From Porphyra umbilicalis (Eukaryota; Rhodophyta; Bangiophyceae; Bangiales; Bangiaceae), in the NCBI GenBank assembly GCA_002049455.2, contig KV918788.1:62001-126000 (forward strand): 64,000 nucleotides of DNA. The letters run 5' to 3'. The translations under genes and the position numbers were made by a program. The notes under the pieces are model-generated. The model did not search any database and was not told where the DNA came from. It saw nothing but the letters and a program-made list of their open reading frames with translations. This document shows, piece by piece, positions 55,985 to 64,000 of the stretch. Position 1 is the first letter of the stretch. Every line of letters begins with the position of its first letter.

Positions 55985-58900
55985 TCAAATGAGCGGTGCC
56001 ACGGCGGCGCCCGGCGGCAAGAGGCGCCCCAGGCGGGCGCTCACCCCCCCTTCCAGCCGCCCGAGGAGCCACCCGCCGACTCCGCCGCCGACGCCGCCAA
56101 CGCCCAGCCGCTGGACCGTCCGCAACAGCGCGCGGCTGACCGCCGGCGGCAACGCCGTCGTCAGGTCCGACACGAGCAGCCCGTCGACGACCATTGTGCC
56201 CGACGTGGTGTGCGGGTGGTACAGCCCCGCCGCCCACACGCGCGACACGCCCGTGACGATGGCCGCGCCGCCCGTCGCGTTGACGAGGCGGTCGCCCACG
56301 GCAATGGCCGCCGCGGCGACCAGCCGCTCGCTAGTGACCACATAGTGGCCGGGCGACAGGGTCAAGGCCGCGGCGCGGCCGTCGACGGACAGACGCACAA
56401 ACGCGCGGCGGCCGCCCGCCTGCTTGTGCGTCCAACCGTACACGGTCGTTGGTGCTTGGTCGGCGGCCGATGCCACGGCGGCGCCGGTCGCCAGCTCCTC
56501 CACAGCCACGGTGGTGCCGTCGGCCAGCGACACCCGCGCACCGGCGGGGAAGCACGACGGGCCGTCATCATCGGCCGAACGGCCGCTCCCGCCGCCAGTC
56601 GGAGGCGGGGTGGCCGTCGCCGTCGACTGCGCGACGGCTTCCCCGTCACCACCCGAGCCGCCACCGGTGCTGCCGTCACCACCCGAGCCACCACCGTTGC
56701 TGCCGTCACTACCCGAGCCGCCACCGGTGCTGTTGTCACCACCCGAGCCGCCACCGTTGCTGCCGTCACCACCCGAGCCTCCACCGTTGCTGCCGTCACC
56801 ACCCGAGCCTCCACCGTTGCTGCCGTCACCAGCACCGCTGCCACCACCGTCGGCACCATCGCCCTCACCACCGCCACCAGCGCCGCCGTCCGTAGCGCCG
56901 TCGCCGCCACCAGCGCCGCCGTCCGTAGCGCCGTCGCCGCCACCAGCGCCGCCGTCCGTAGCGCCGCCGTCGCCACCAGTGCCGCCGCCCGTAGCGTCGC
57001 CGTTACCACCAGCGCCGCCATCCGTAGCGTCGCCGCCGCCGTTACCGGCGCCACCGTCGCTACTGTCACCGCTGCCGTTACCACTACCGGCATCGCCACC
57101 CGTGCCAGCGCCGCCATCACCGCCGCTGCCGCTGTTCCCACCGCTGTTCCCGCCGCTGTTCCCGCCACTGTCTCCGCCGCTGTCTCCGCCGCTGTTCCCG
57201 CCACTGTTCCCGCCACTGTTCCCGCCACTGTTCCCGCCACTGTCCCCACCGCTGCCGCTGCCGCTGCCGCTGCCGCTGCCGCTGCCGCTGCCGCTGCCGC
57301 TGCCGCTGCCGCTGCCGCTGCCGCTGCCGTTGCCGCTGCCGCTGTTGTCGCCGCCATTCCCGTCGCTGCCGCTACCGGAACCACTCCCGCTGCCACTACC
57401 GCCGCCGCTGCCGCTCCCATCCCCGCTGCCCGCGTCGCCGCCGCTCCCGCCATTGTCACCGCCACCGGCAGCGCCGCCACTACCATTGCCGCCGCCGTCG
57501 CCGTTGCCGCCACCCGCGTCGGTGCCGCCACCCCCGTCCCCGCCACCGCTGCCGCCGCCGCCATCCGTGGGCGTCCCCGTTGTCGGTGGCGGGGACGACC
57601 CCGGCCGCGGCGACGTGCTCGGCGTGGCACCGCCGCCGCCGCCGCCGCCGCCACCATCGGGGGCGGTCGGCGACCGGCTGGCCGTCGGCGGCGGGCTCGG
57701 CGACCGCGTCGGGGGGGGCGTCGGCGGCGCCGTCGGCGGCCGCGTGGGCGGTGCCGTGGGGGGGGCCGTCGGCGGCCGCGTCGGTGGCGCCGTCGGCGGC
57801 CGTGTCGGCGGTGCAGTGGGGGGGGCTGTCGGCGGCCGCGTCGGTGGCGCCGTGGGGGGGGCTGTCGGCGGCCGCGTCGGGGGCGCCGTCGGTGGCGCCG
57901 TCGGTGGCGCCGTCGGCGGCCGTGTTGGCGGTGCAGTGGGAGGGGCCGTCGGCGGCCGCGTCGGTGGCGCCGTTGGGGGGGCCGTCGGTGGCCGCGTCGG
58001 GGGAGCCGTCGGCGGCGCCGTCGGCGGCTGCGTCGGTGGCGCCGTTGGAGGGGCCGTCGGCGGCTGCGTCGGTGGCGCCGTTGGAGGAGCCGTCGGCGGC
58101 TGCGTCGGCGGCGCTGTGGGGGGAGCCGTCGGCGGCGCCGTCGGCGGCGCCGTGGGTGGCGCCGTGGGTGGCGCCGTGGGTGGCGCCGTGGGTGGCGCCG
58201 TGGGTGGCGCCGTGGGTGGCGCCGTCGGCGGCGTCGGCGGCGTCCCCCCCCCGCCCGCCGCCACCCCCTCGTCGCCCGTGCGGTAGATGCACGCGCCCGG
58301 GTTGAACGACACCATAAACGGCTCGCGCTCCGCGAGGAAGATGCGGTTGTCGGTAAAGCTAATGGTGCTCGAGTCGGACTTGACAAACAGGTAGACGGTG
58401 CCGCGGAGGAAGATGACGCCCGGCGCGCACTGCCGCGCCCAGCGCTCGTAGCCAACGACCATCTCGCCCGAGGAGCGCAGCATGTCGTACGTGCGCCGCA
58501 CGTTGGGCGCGTTGAGCACCGCGCGACGGATGTTGCTGACGCCCGCCGCCGCCGCCGCCGACTCGTCATTGATGATGGACGACGTGACGAGCGTCGTGTA
58601 CCGGTCGAGTGCAATGTCCGACGGGCGGCTCATGTCGGCGCGGGAGCACTTGATGCCGTCCATGTAGATGCTGCCAAAGGGCATGCGCCACACGCCGGCC
58701 GTGTCCGTGTCGAGCACCAGCGTGTGGCGCACATTGTACGCGGGGCAGCTGCGGTCCGACAGGGTCGTGTTGGACGCGCGGCGGAAGGGGGCGTCGAGCG
58801 CGTTTTCGCGCGCAAACGCCCGCGACGCGGGCGCGTCGGCGCCCGCCAAGGCGCCCGCTGTCCGCCCAAGCAACGCGTCAAAGAGGCCGCCGTCAAGGGC

Positions 58901-59185
58901 GGTGGTCGCCCCACCGGCGCCGCCGCCTGTCGCCGACCGCACCGTCTGCAGCCGCTGCTTGGCCGCCCCGCTCAAATGCGTGATGGTGATGGACAGGTCG
59001 TCCGACCCGTCCGTAGCCGCGCCGACGGCGGCGCCGAGCGCCGGCACGGCAGCCACCCCCGCCCGCGACGTGGCGGCGGCGGCGGCAACGACCGCCACCA
59101 ACGCGCCGACGACCGTCGAGCGGCAGCGGCTGGCGGCGCCGGCCCGACGCTTCCGCGCGGCCGCCACCACCCCGCCCATGGTCAT
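55985..59185 (-). CDS. Secreted multi-repeat protein with C-terminal Hedgehog-type Hint (Hog) domain
   Basis: Probable extracellular or cell-wall protein that cleaves itself. From ATG 59185 (59179 is equally possible) it has 1066 residues: a signal anchor (basic stretch, then VVGALVAVVAAAAATS, about 25-40); a unique domain to about residue 310 with scattered Cys and motifs such as CPAYNVRHTLVLDTD and CAPGVIFLRGTVYLFVKSDS; a long PPTAPPT/PPTRPPT array (about 57.7-58.24 kb); then SG, GGNS and GGGSGGDGSN repeats. From about residue 878 the Hint domain reads CFPAGARVSLADGTTV, LTLSPGHYV (catalytic His) and GLYHPHTTSGTMVVDGLLVS, matching Hedgehog CFPGxAxVxLxDG, LTxxH and GxYxPxTxxGTxVVDxVLAS. Cys1 follows Ser instead of the usual Gly. 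Ends TGA. No sterol-recognition region is evident. Intronless. The unique N-terminal domain is unrecognised. Confidence 0.88.
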   Translation of the reverse strand: MTMGGVVAAARKRRAGAASRCRSTVVGALVAVVAAAAATSRAGVAAVPALGAAVGAATDGSDDLSITITHLSGAAKQRLQTVRSATGGGAGGATTALDGGLFDALLGRTAGALAGADAPASRAFARENALDAPFRRASNTTLSDRSCPAYNVRHTLVLDTDTAGVWRMPFGSIYMDGIKCSRADMSRPSDIALDRYTTLVTSSIINDESAAAAAGVSNIRRAVLNAPNVRRTYDMLRSSGEMVVGYERWARQCAPGVIFLRGTVYLFVKSDSSTISFTDNRIFLAEREPFMVSFNPGACIYRTGDEGVAAGGGGTPPTPPTAPPTAPPTAPPTAPPTAPPTAPPTAPPTAPPTAPPTAPPTQPPTAPPTAPPTQPPTAPPTAPPTQPPTAPPTAPPTRPPTAPPTAPPTRPPTAPPTAPPTRPPTAPPTAPPTAPPTRPPTAPPTAPPTRPPTAPPTAPPTRPPTAPPTRPPTAPPTAPPTRPPTAPPTPPPTRSPSPPPTASRSPTAPDGGGGGGGGGATPSTSPRPGSSPPPTTGTPTDGGGGSGGGDGGGGTDAGGGNGDGGGNGSGGAAGGGDNGGSGGDAGSGDGSGSGGGSGSGSGSGSGSDGNGGDNSGSGNGSGSGSGSGSGSGSGSGSGSGSGSGSGGDSGGNSGGNSGGNSGGNSGGDSGGDSGGNSGGNSGGNSGSGGDGGAGTGGDAGSGNGSGDSSDGGAGNGGGDATDGGAGGNGDATGGGTGGDGGATDGGAGGGDGATDGGAGGGDGATDGGAGGGGEGDGADGGGSGAGDGSNGGGSGGDGSNGGGSGGDGSNGGGSGGDNSTGGGSGSDGSNGGGSGGDGSTGGGSGGDGEAVAQSTATATPPPTGGGSGRSADDDGPSCFPAGARVSLADGTTVAVEELATGAAVASAADQAPTTVYGWTHKQAGGRRAFVRLSVDGRAAALTLSPGHYVVTSERLVAAAAIAVGDRLVNATGGAAIVTGVSRVWAAGLYHPHTTSGTMVVDGLLVSDLTTALPPAVSRALLRTVQRLGVGGVGGGVGGWLLGRLEGGVSARLGRLLPPGAAVAPLI
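56600..58250 (-). repeat. Coding repeats of the Hint protein
   Basis: From N- to C-terminus: PPT triplet repeats with A, R, Q or P as the fourth residue (about 57.7-58.24 kb), an (SG)n block (about 57.25-57.34 kb), GGNSGG repeats (about 57.13-57.24 kb), GGAGGGDGATD-type repeats (about 56.87-57.0 kb) and 15-residue GGGSGGDGSN repeats (about 56.64-56.83 kb). The Pro/Thr array suggests O-glycosylation and an extended wall-spanning stalk. Confidence 0.85.
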
Positions 59186-61389
59186 TGTCGGCCCCCGCCT
59201 CGGCACCCGGCCGCCGCCCGGCGCCGAGGGCGTGCAACCCCCACCACAAGCCAACGGCGGCGGCTCGTCTGCGACACCCACCGACGACGGTCCTGCCGAG
59301 GCACCGGCGTGAGTTCCCGGTCCACCTACCTCGACCGCCAACGCCGACGCCGACGCCGACGCCGCTGCGTTATCACCGCCCTCTGAGCCACCACCCCGAC
59401 GGCCGACGCGGGCTTAAGGCGGGGCGCGCCCGCCGCCGTCGGGAGCGGGCACGCAAGGGCGCGGGGGGGGGGGGGGGGGGCGCGGATCCGCTGCCCGACG
59501 CCCAGCCGACTGCCCCGCCGACGGGGAGCCGCTGCCGCACGGCCAGGCGGGGAGCCCGCCCGCCGACCGCGGCGGCGGCCCCCCCCCGCACGCCACCAAA
59601 CCGGCCGCTCACGGGCCCCCCGCCCACGGCGTCGGCCGGCACGCCAACACAGCCCGCCTGCCGGATCGGGAAACTGTATCGACCAGTCCGCCCGCCCTCC
59701 CCCCTCGGTCGCTCGTGCACGGCACGCGTCGGGGGGGCGGCGCGGCAGCGCCGGGACGGGAGCGCGCTCGCCGTCTGACGCACGCCCACGTGCCCGGCCG
59801 CGGGCGCGGGCGGGCAGTCCTGCACATCCACAATGGGCCCCGCGACGGTTGTGCGGCGCTTGCACCGCCCGCGGTCTGTCCAGGAGCGCCCGCCGGCGCA
59901 CGTGTCCCCGCCCGCAACCGGCCACGACGCCGGCGCGGGCCACGCGGCGCACTGGGTGGCAACCGCTCCCTACATCCCAGCCAGACCGCCGAATACAGCC
60001 CTTACAAACTGGTCGCGGTGGCCACACCCGCGCCAAGCAGACCCGGCTCTGCTACTGGAGAGGAGGGATGCCCCGCCCACGCCCCTCCCGGCGCTGGGGT
60101 GCGGTCATTGTCGGCCAAAAACAGGGGGCAGGAGCATGCCGCCCACAGACTGTGGCGGCGCGCGAAGAGTGCTCCACCACGCCAAGCCACAGGCACTCCA
60201 CCTTTTTCGCACGGCCCGCTCGTCCCGTCTCCCCGCCCCCGCCTCGAGGGCGCGCGCCGCCCAGTGCACCCTCATGAAGCCGCCACGAACACGACGCCGC
60301 CTGCCGCCAACAACACTGCTTGCCGCTTGCCGCCGTCTTCATGACCACGGCGGTGCGTGGACCGCCACCGCACGTGGCATGCCGGTGGGAGCGGGCGCGA
60401 CAGGGACGAGAGCGGCAGGGCCCAGCTGGGCCCGGCACAAATAATCAAGTGCACCAGCGTCGATAAGGGGCGACAGGAGCTGCAAAGCAGAGCTGTTACC
60501 TCGAGACATCTCTATGCTGCAACAGGGCAGGGTGCACAGCAGCACACCCTGCTGCCGTACAGCGGAGGCGACACTGTATTCTGTACACAGTTTCGTCGTG
60601 GAGGAAGCGGCCAAACACTCGACAACCGCCGTGACTGGAGCTCGATGATCGATGAGTCACATGTCAAGTGTGTTGTAGTTATGTAATTGTTGAAGAAGTA
60701 GTCTTGCATGATCTTGGAAAGTACGTTGCGGTAGATGACGCACAAGTGATGGAACGTGGGATTTTGCGGCCCAGAACGACCATTGAATGTCTGGCATTGG
60801 CCAATCAGCGCCCTTTGTACCAGACCGTCCAATCAATGGTAGAGATGGTATTGTAACGTGGCCTCTCGATTCAACGTGAGGCCAGAAGATTCCGCACGTA
60901 TCGACGCATTTGTGCCGCCATCCACGGGCCGAGTTCCGCAAGAACCCCGCCGGCGGCACACGTCGGATGGCCGTGGCACCCGCGGATCCCGTTGTGGAGG
61001 CGGTTGGCCGCCCCAGACTTGCCTCGGCGCGTGGCCAGCCACGGCCGCGCGGCTGGCCAAGGGCGCTGCCGCCGGTGGGTGACCCCCCTGCTCCCGGTAC
61101 CACCGAAGTTGCTGGCGGCACCGCCTGCCGCCGTCCGTGCTAGCGTCCGCCGTCGACGCGGCGGTCGTCAACGCGGCACGCCGCCATCCCGTGCTCGCGA
61201 CTTTGACCGCCCCGCTGGGACAAGCGCCGCCACCTCGCCGGCGCCTGCGCTGGCGGACGGCGCCGCCTCCCGCTCGGTTGTGACGGTGCCGCTGTTGGGG
61301 GGCCTGCCGCACCACCCCACCCACCGCCGCAGGCCGCCGCCCTGGACGTGGGCGGTCGGTGCGTTCCCCGCGCCGCGGAGGTCGGCGCC
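59186..61389. other. Divergent promoter region with G runs
   Basis: Lies between the starts of the Hint gene (minus) and RibBA (plus), about 2.2 kb. Contains an 18-G run at 59463-59480 and a less GC-rich middle (60.45-60.9 kb). Long frames on both strands are Arg/Pro-rich and carry no domain. No gene supported. Confidence 0.4.
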
Positions 61390-62939
61390 ATGGCGTTTGT
61401 CGGCGCTGCCAGCGGCCTCCCCCGGCGGCGGCCTGCGAGCCACCTCCCGCGCCGCCCGAGCTGCCGCCGGCCGCCGTCGTTGCGGCCGCTGGCCATGGCG
61501 GCGGGGGCTTTCATCCCGCCTGCGGCGTCGGCGGCGCCCCCCCCCGCGGCCAACGGGGCGGCCACCAGCGGGGTGGCCACCAATGGGGCGACCACCAACG
61601 GGGCGGCGACCAGCGGGGTCCCCCCCCCCCGGCGGTGGCCACGTTTGACGTCCCCGACGACCACGACGGCTGGTGTTTTGGCTCCGACTCGGTAGACGCG
61701 GCCATTGCGGCGCTCGCCCGTGGCGACATGATTGTCGTGACGGACGATGAGGACCGGGAGAATGAGGGGGATCTCATCCTCGCCGCCGACGCGGCGACGC
61801 CCAAGGCCATTGCGTTTATGGTGCGGCACACGTCGGGGGTGCTCTGCTGCGCCATGCCCGACGCGGCGGCGCAGCGGCTCGCGCTCGCGCCCATGGTGGC
61901 GGTCAATACGGACCCCAAAAAGACGGCCTTTACCGTCTCTGTCGACGCCAAGGCCGGCACGACGACGGGCATTTCCGCGTCGGACCGGGCGGCGACGCTC
62001 CGCGCGCTCGCCGCCGACGCGTCGGTGGCGACCGACTTTAACCGGCCGGGCCACATCTTCCCCCTAACCGCCAAGGAGGGTGGGGTGCTCAAGCGGGCGG
62101 GCCACACCGAGGCGGCCGTGGATTTTGCGAGGCTGGCCGGCCACGCCCCCGTCGGCGTCTTGTCGGAAATCGTGCGGGATGAGGATGGGGAGATGGCGCG
62201 CCTCCCCGAACTCCGCACCTTTGCCGCCACGCACGGCCTGGTGCTCACGTCCATTGCGGACCTGATACGCTGGCGGCGGGCGCGGGAGCGGCTGGTCGTC
62301 CGCACGGGGGAGAAGCCCGCGCGGCTGCCGACGCGGTACGGGGAGTTTACGGCGTTTGGCTTTCGCTCCCTCGTCGACGACGTGGACCACCTGGCGCTCG
62401 TTGCGGGGGACGTGGACTCCCTCGGCGACGCGCCGGTGCTCGTGCGCGTGCACTCAGAGTGCTGCACCGGCGACGTGTTTGGCTCCCTCCGCTGCGACTG
62501 TGGGCCCCAACTCGAGTACGCGCTGCGGGCGGTCGCGTCTGCCGGCCGCGGCGTCGTCGTGTACCTGCGTGGCCAAGAAGGGCGCGGCATTGGCCTCGGC
62601 CACAAGATGCGCGCGTACGCGCTGCAAGACGCGGGGCGGGATACAGTGCAGGCGAATGAGGACCTCGGCCTCCCCGTCGACAGCCGCGAGTATGGGATTG
62701 GCGCGCAGATGTTGGCGGAGCTCGGCATCTCGCAGCTGCGGCTCATGACCAACAACCCGGCCAAGTACCGGGGGCTCCGCGGGTACGGCCTCGAGATTGT
62801 GGAGCGGGTGCCCGTGCAGGTGACGCCCAACGTGGAAAACCTCGGCTACCTCCGCACCAAGCGGGAGAAGATGGGGCACTGGCTGCCCGACTTGGAGCGC
62901 GTGTCGTCGGTTGCCGCCGACGGCGAGGCGGCGGTGTGA
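61390..62939 (+). CDS. RIBA: Bifunctional riboflavin enzyme RibBA, plastid-targeted, frame break at a C11 run
   Basis: Two activities that start riboflavin synthesis, expected in the plastid: 3,4-dihydroxy-2-butanone-4-phosphate synthase (from ribulose 5-phosphate) and GTP cyclohydrolase II. ATG 61390 (GCGCCATGG) opens [15 protein letters not shown], a transit-like leader with an early Phe as in red algal plastid proteins, then an Ala/Thr/Asn-Gly repeat. At the C run 61620-61630 (11 C) the frame shifts; with 12 C leader and enzyme are continuous, about 516 residues. RibB motifs: [51 protein letters not shown]. RibA motifs: [18 protein letters not shown] (three zinc Cys), [35 protein letters not shown]. 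Ends [14 protein letters not shown] plus a short Ala-rich tail, TGA. All key residues are present. Confidence 0.95.
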
Positions 62940-63434
62940 GGCGGTGGGGGGGGGGGGTCGGGACGCGTGTGGGGGGGTCCCGTGCGGACGCGGAAGGGTG
63001 GGTGGGTGGGCCCGTTGCTCGGAGGTTAGACCAACGGGCGTCTTGTGTTGGTTATTTTTCACGCGGGGCAAGGGTGACACCCGCGTGCGCGTGCAACCGC
63101 GCCGGTCAGCAGAGGCGAGCAAACCTAGGAGTGGGCCACCCACACGCGTCTGTTGTCATAAGCTCTCTTTTTTTTTTGCTCTGCTTGCTCGCCACGCGCC
63201 ACACCCGTCCACGCCAACTCGTCTTGTGCCGGCTGGGGCACCGTTCAGCCGACGCCAGCCTAGCCGCTTGGCTTGGCTCGCTGGTCTCCCGTATCCACCG
63301 CCGCGCTTGTTTTTTGCGCCCGGGTCACGGGCTGGCGCCCCGCCGTCTCTCTCCCCTGGCTGCTTCATTCGCGCTGGCTTGGAGTGCCGTCACGGGTCTG
63401 GGCCATCCACGTCTTAACCTGCTTGCTTGTTGAT
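62940..63434. other. 3' flank of RibBA
   Basis: G-rich then T/C-rich sequence with a T9 run at about 63168-63177. No gene seen. Confidence 0.4.
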
Positions 63435-64000
63435 TCATCCACACCGCGAGCGTCGTCCCAGGGCCACCGGGCGGAGCAGCCACCGACGAGCACAACCGTC
63501 CCGGGTGCCGACCGTACACTGCTTAGGCCGCCCTACACCACGCGCGCGCCCTTGTCTGCCGCCGAGCCCCCCCCCCCCAGCGCAGGGTCCGCCTCGACCC
63601 CCCCACCACACCGCGTGCGTCCCTTCCCCCCCCCCCCCCCCCGGCGCCACGTCCGTCCGCACGTGCACCCACAGCACCTCCCGCGTGCGGATCCACCCCC
63701 CCCCCCCCCCCCCCCCCCCACCGCCACGCCGTCAAAGCCGCGCACCCCAAACAGCACGTCAAACCCGTCCACAACCGGCACGTCGGCAATCAAGTGGGTG
63801 AAGCGGCGCACGCCGACCCCCCCCCCCCCGCGCGTCGACCGCCTCGTCGCGGCTCACCGTCCACGGCACGCCCGCGGCGGCGGCGCGGGCGACCGCGCCG
63901 CGCTCACCCCAGAGGGTCACGCCCGCCATGGCGGCGGCGGGGCACACCCAGAGGGCCACGGGCGTGGACGGCGGCGCCGCCACGGCGGCGGGCGCGCGCG
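63435..64000 (-). CDS. Partial gene fragment, frame broken at two C runs, runs off window edge
   Basis: Protein-like sequence on the minus strand in three pieces, separated by homopolymers. From the edge: VALWVCPAAAMAGVTLWGER then GAVARAAAAGVPWTVSRDEA to about 63830; across a 13-C run (63817-63829) VRRFTHLIADVPVVDGFDVL and FGVRGFDGVAV to 63720; across a 24-C run (63696-63719) REVLWVHVRTDVAP. The first piece is open to the window end, so the start is missing. The GE(R)xAxARAAAAGVPxTxS pattern faintly recalls FMN-dependent alpha-hydroxy-acid oxidases, but the next piece does not fit well. The VDGFDVLFGV segment could instead suggest a retroelement protease. Function left open. Confidence 0.4.

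Noticed and set aside
56210-59386. Plus-strand open frame of 1058 codons
   Set aside because: It lies wholly opposite the Hint protein and is an Ala/Arg/Thr by-product of its repeats. The minus frame has a signal anchor and a recognisable domain.

Overview
The window looks like nuclear DNA of a GC-rich photosynthetic eukaryote, most likely a red alga of the Bangiales (Porphyra/Pyropia type); this is inference. The reasons are: very GC-rich, mostly intron-poor genes with Ala/Gly/Pro/Arg low complexity; a fused RibB-RibA riboflavin enzyme with a plastid-transit-like leader starting M-A-F-V; a prefoldin subunit and a class I histone deacetylase (both eukaryotic); short GT-AG introns of 241-335 nt; a secreted protein ending in a Hedgehog-type Hint (Hog) domain; and less GC-rich spacers full of decayed transposons. 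I saw no rRNA, tRNA or CRISPR array.

Layout. 0.4-1.5 kb: a spliced three-finger C2H2 protein (minus). 1.9-3.8 kb: a long low-complexity protein (minus). 3.8-11.1 kb: spacer. 11.2-11.8 kb: a small type I membrane protein, broken in frame at a C run. 12.3-14.5 kb: histone deacetylase (minus), rebuilt here as three exons including a 17-nt microexon. 16.2-18.1 kb: a very GC-rich low-complexity gene, also broken at a C run. 19.2-19.6 kb: a compact 141-residue protein of unknown family. 20-33 kb: repeat territory with a TTA-flanked inverted-repeat element and two partial copies, a 1.9 kb TA-flanked element, GC-rich islands, a Tc1/IS630-type transposase with one TAG, and tandem Gag-like zinc knuckles. 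36.8-37.5 kb: a histone H3-like reading frame with no frameshift but three in-frame TAG codons. 38.3-39.9 kb: minisatellites of 47 and 81 bp, a 182-bp duplication and a U1-type zinc finger exon. 45-46.4 kb: two unidentified convergent frames. 48.2-51.1 kb: two near-identical 0.63 kb elements. 54.7-55.5 kb: prefoldin subunit 3. 56-59.2 kb: the Hint protein (minus). 61.4-62.9 kb: RibBA. 63.4-64.0 kb: a gene fragment running off the edge.

The confident genes are unrelated housekeeping or surface functions: chromatin deacetylation, tubulin/actin folding, plastid riboflavin synthesis, and an autoprocessed extracellular protein. They do not form a pathway. Two themes recur. Several good reading frames slip at long C homopolymers, which suggests consensus or assembly errors at those sites. 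TAG is the only stop codon that interrupts the two otherwise continuous decayed frames (H3-like and transposase). Start codons given here are ATGs read from the sequence.
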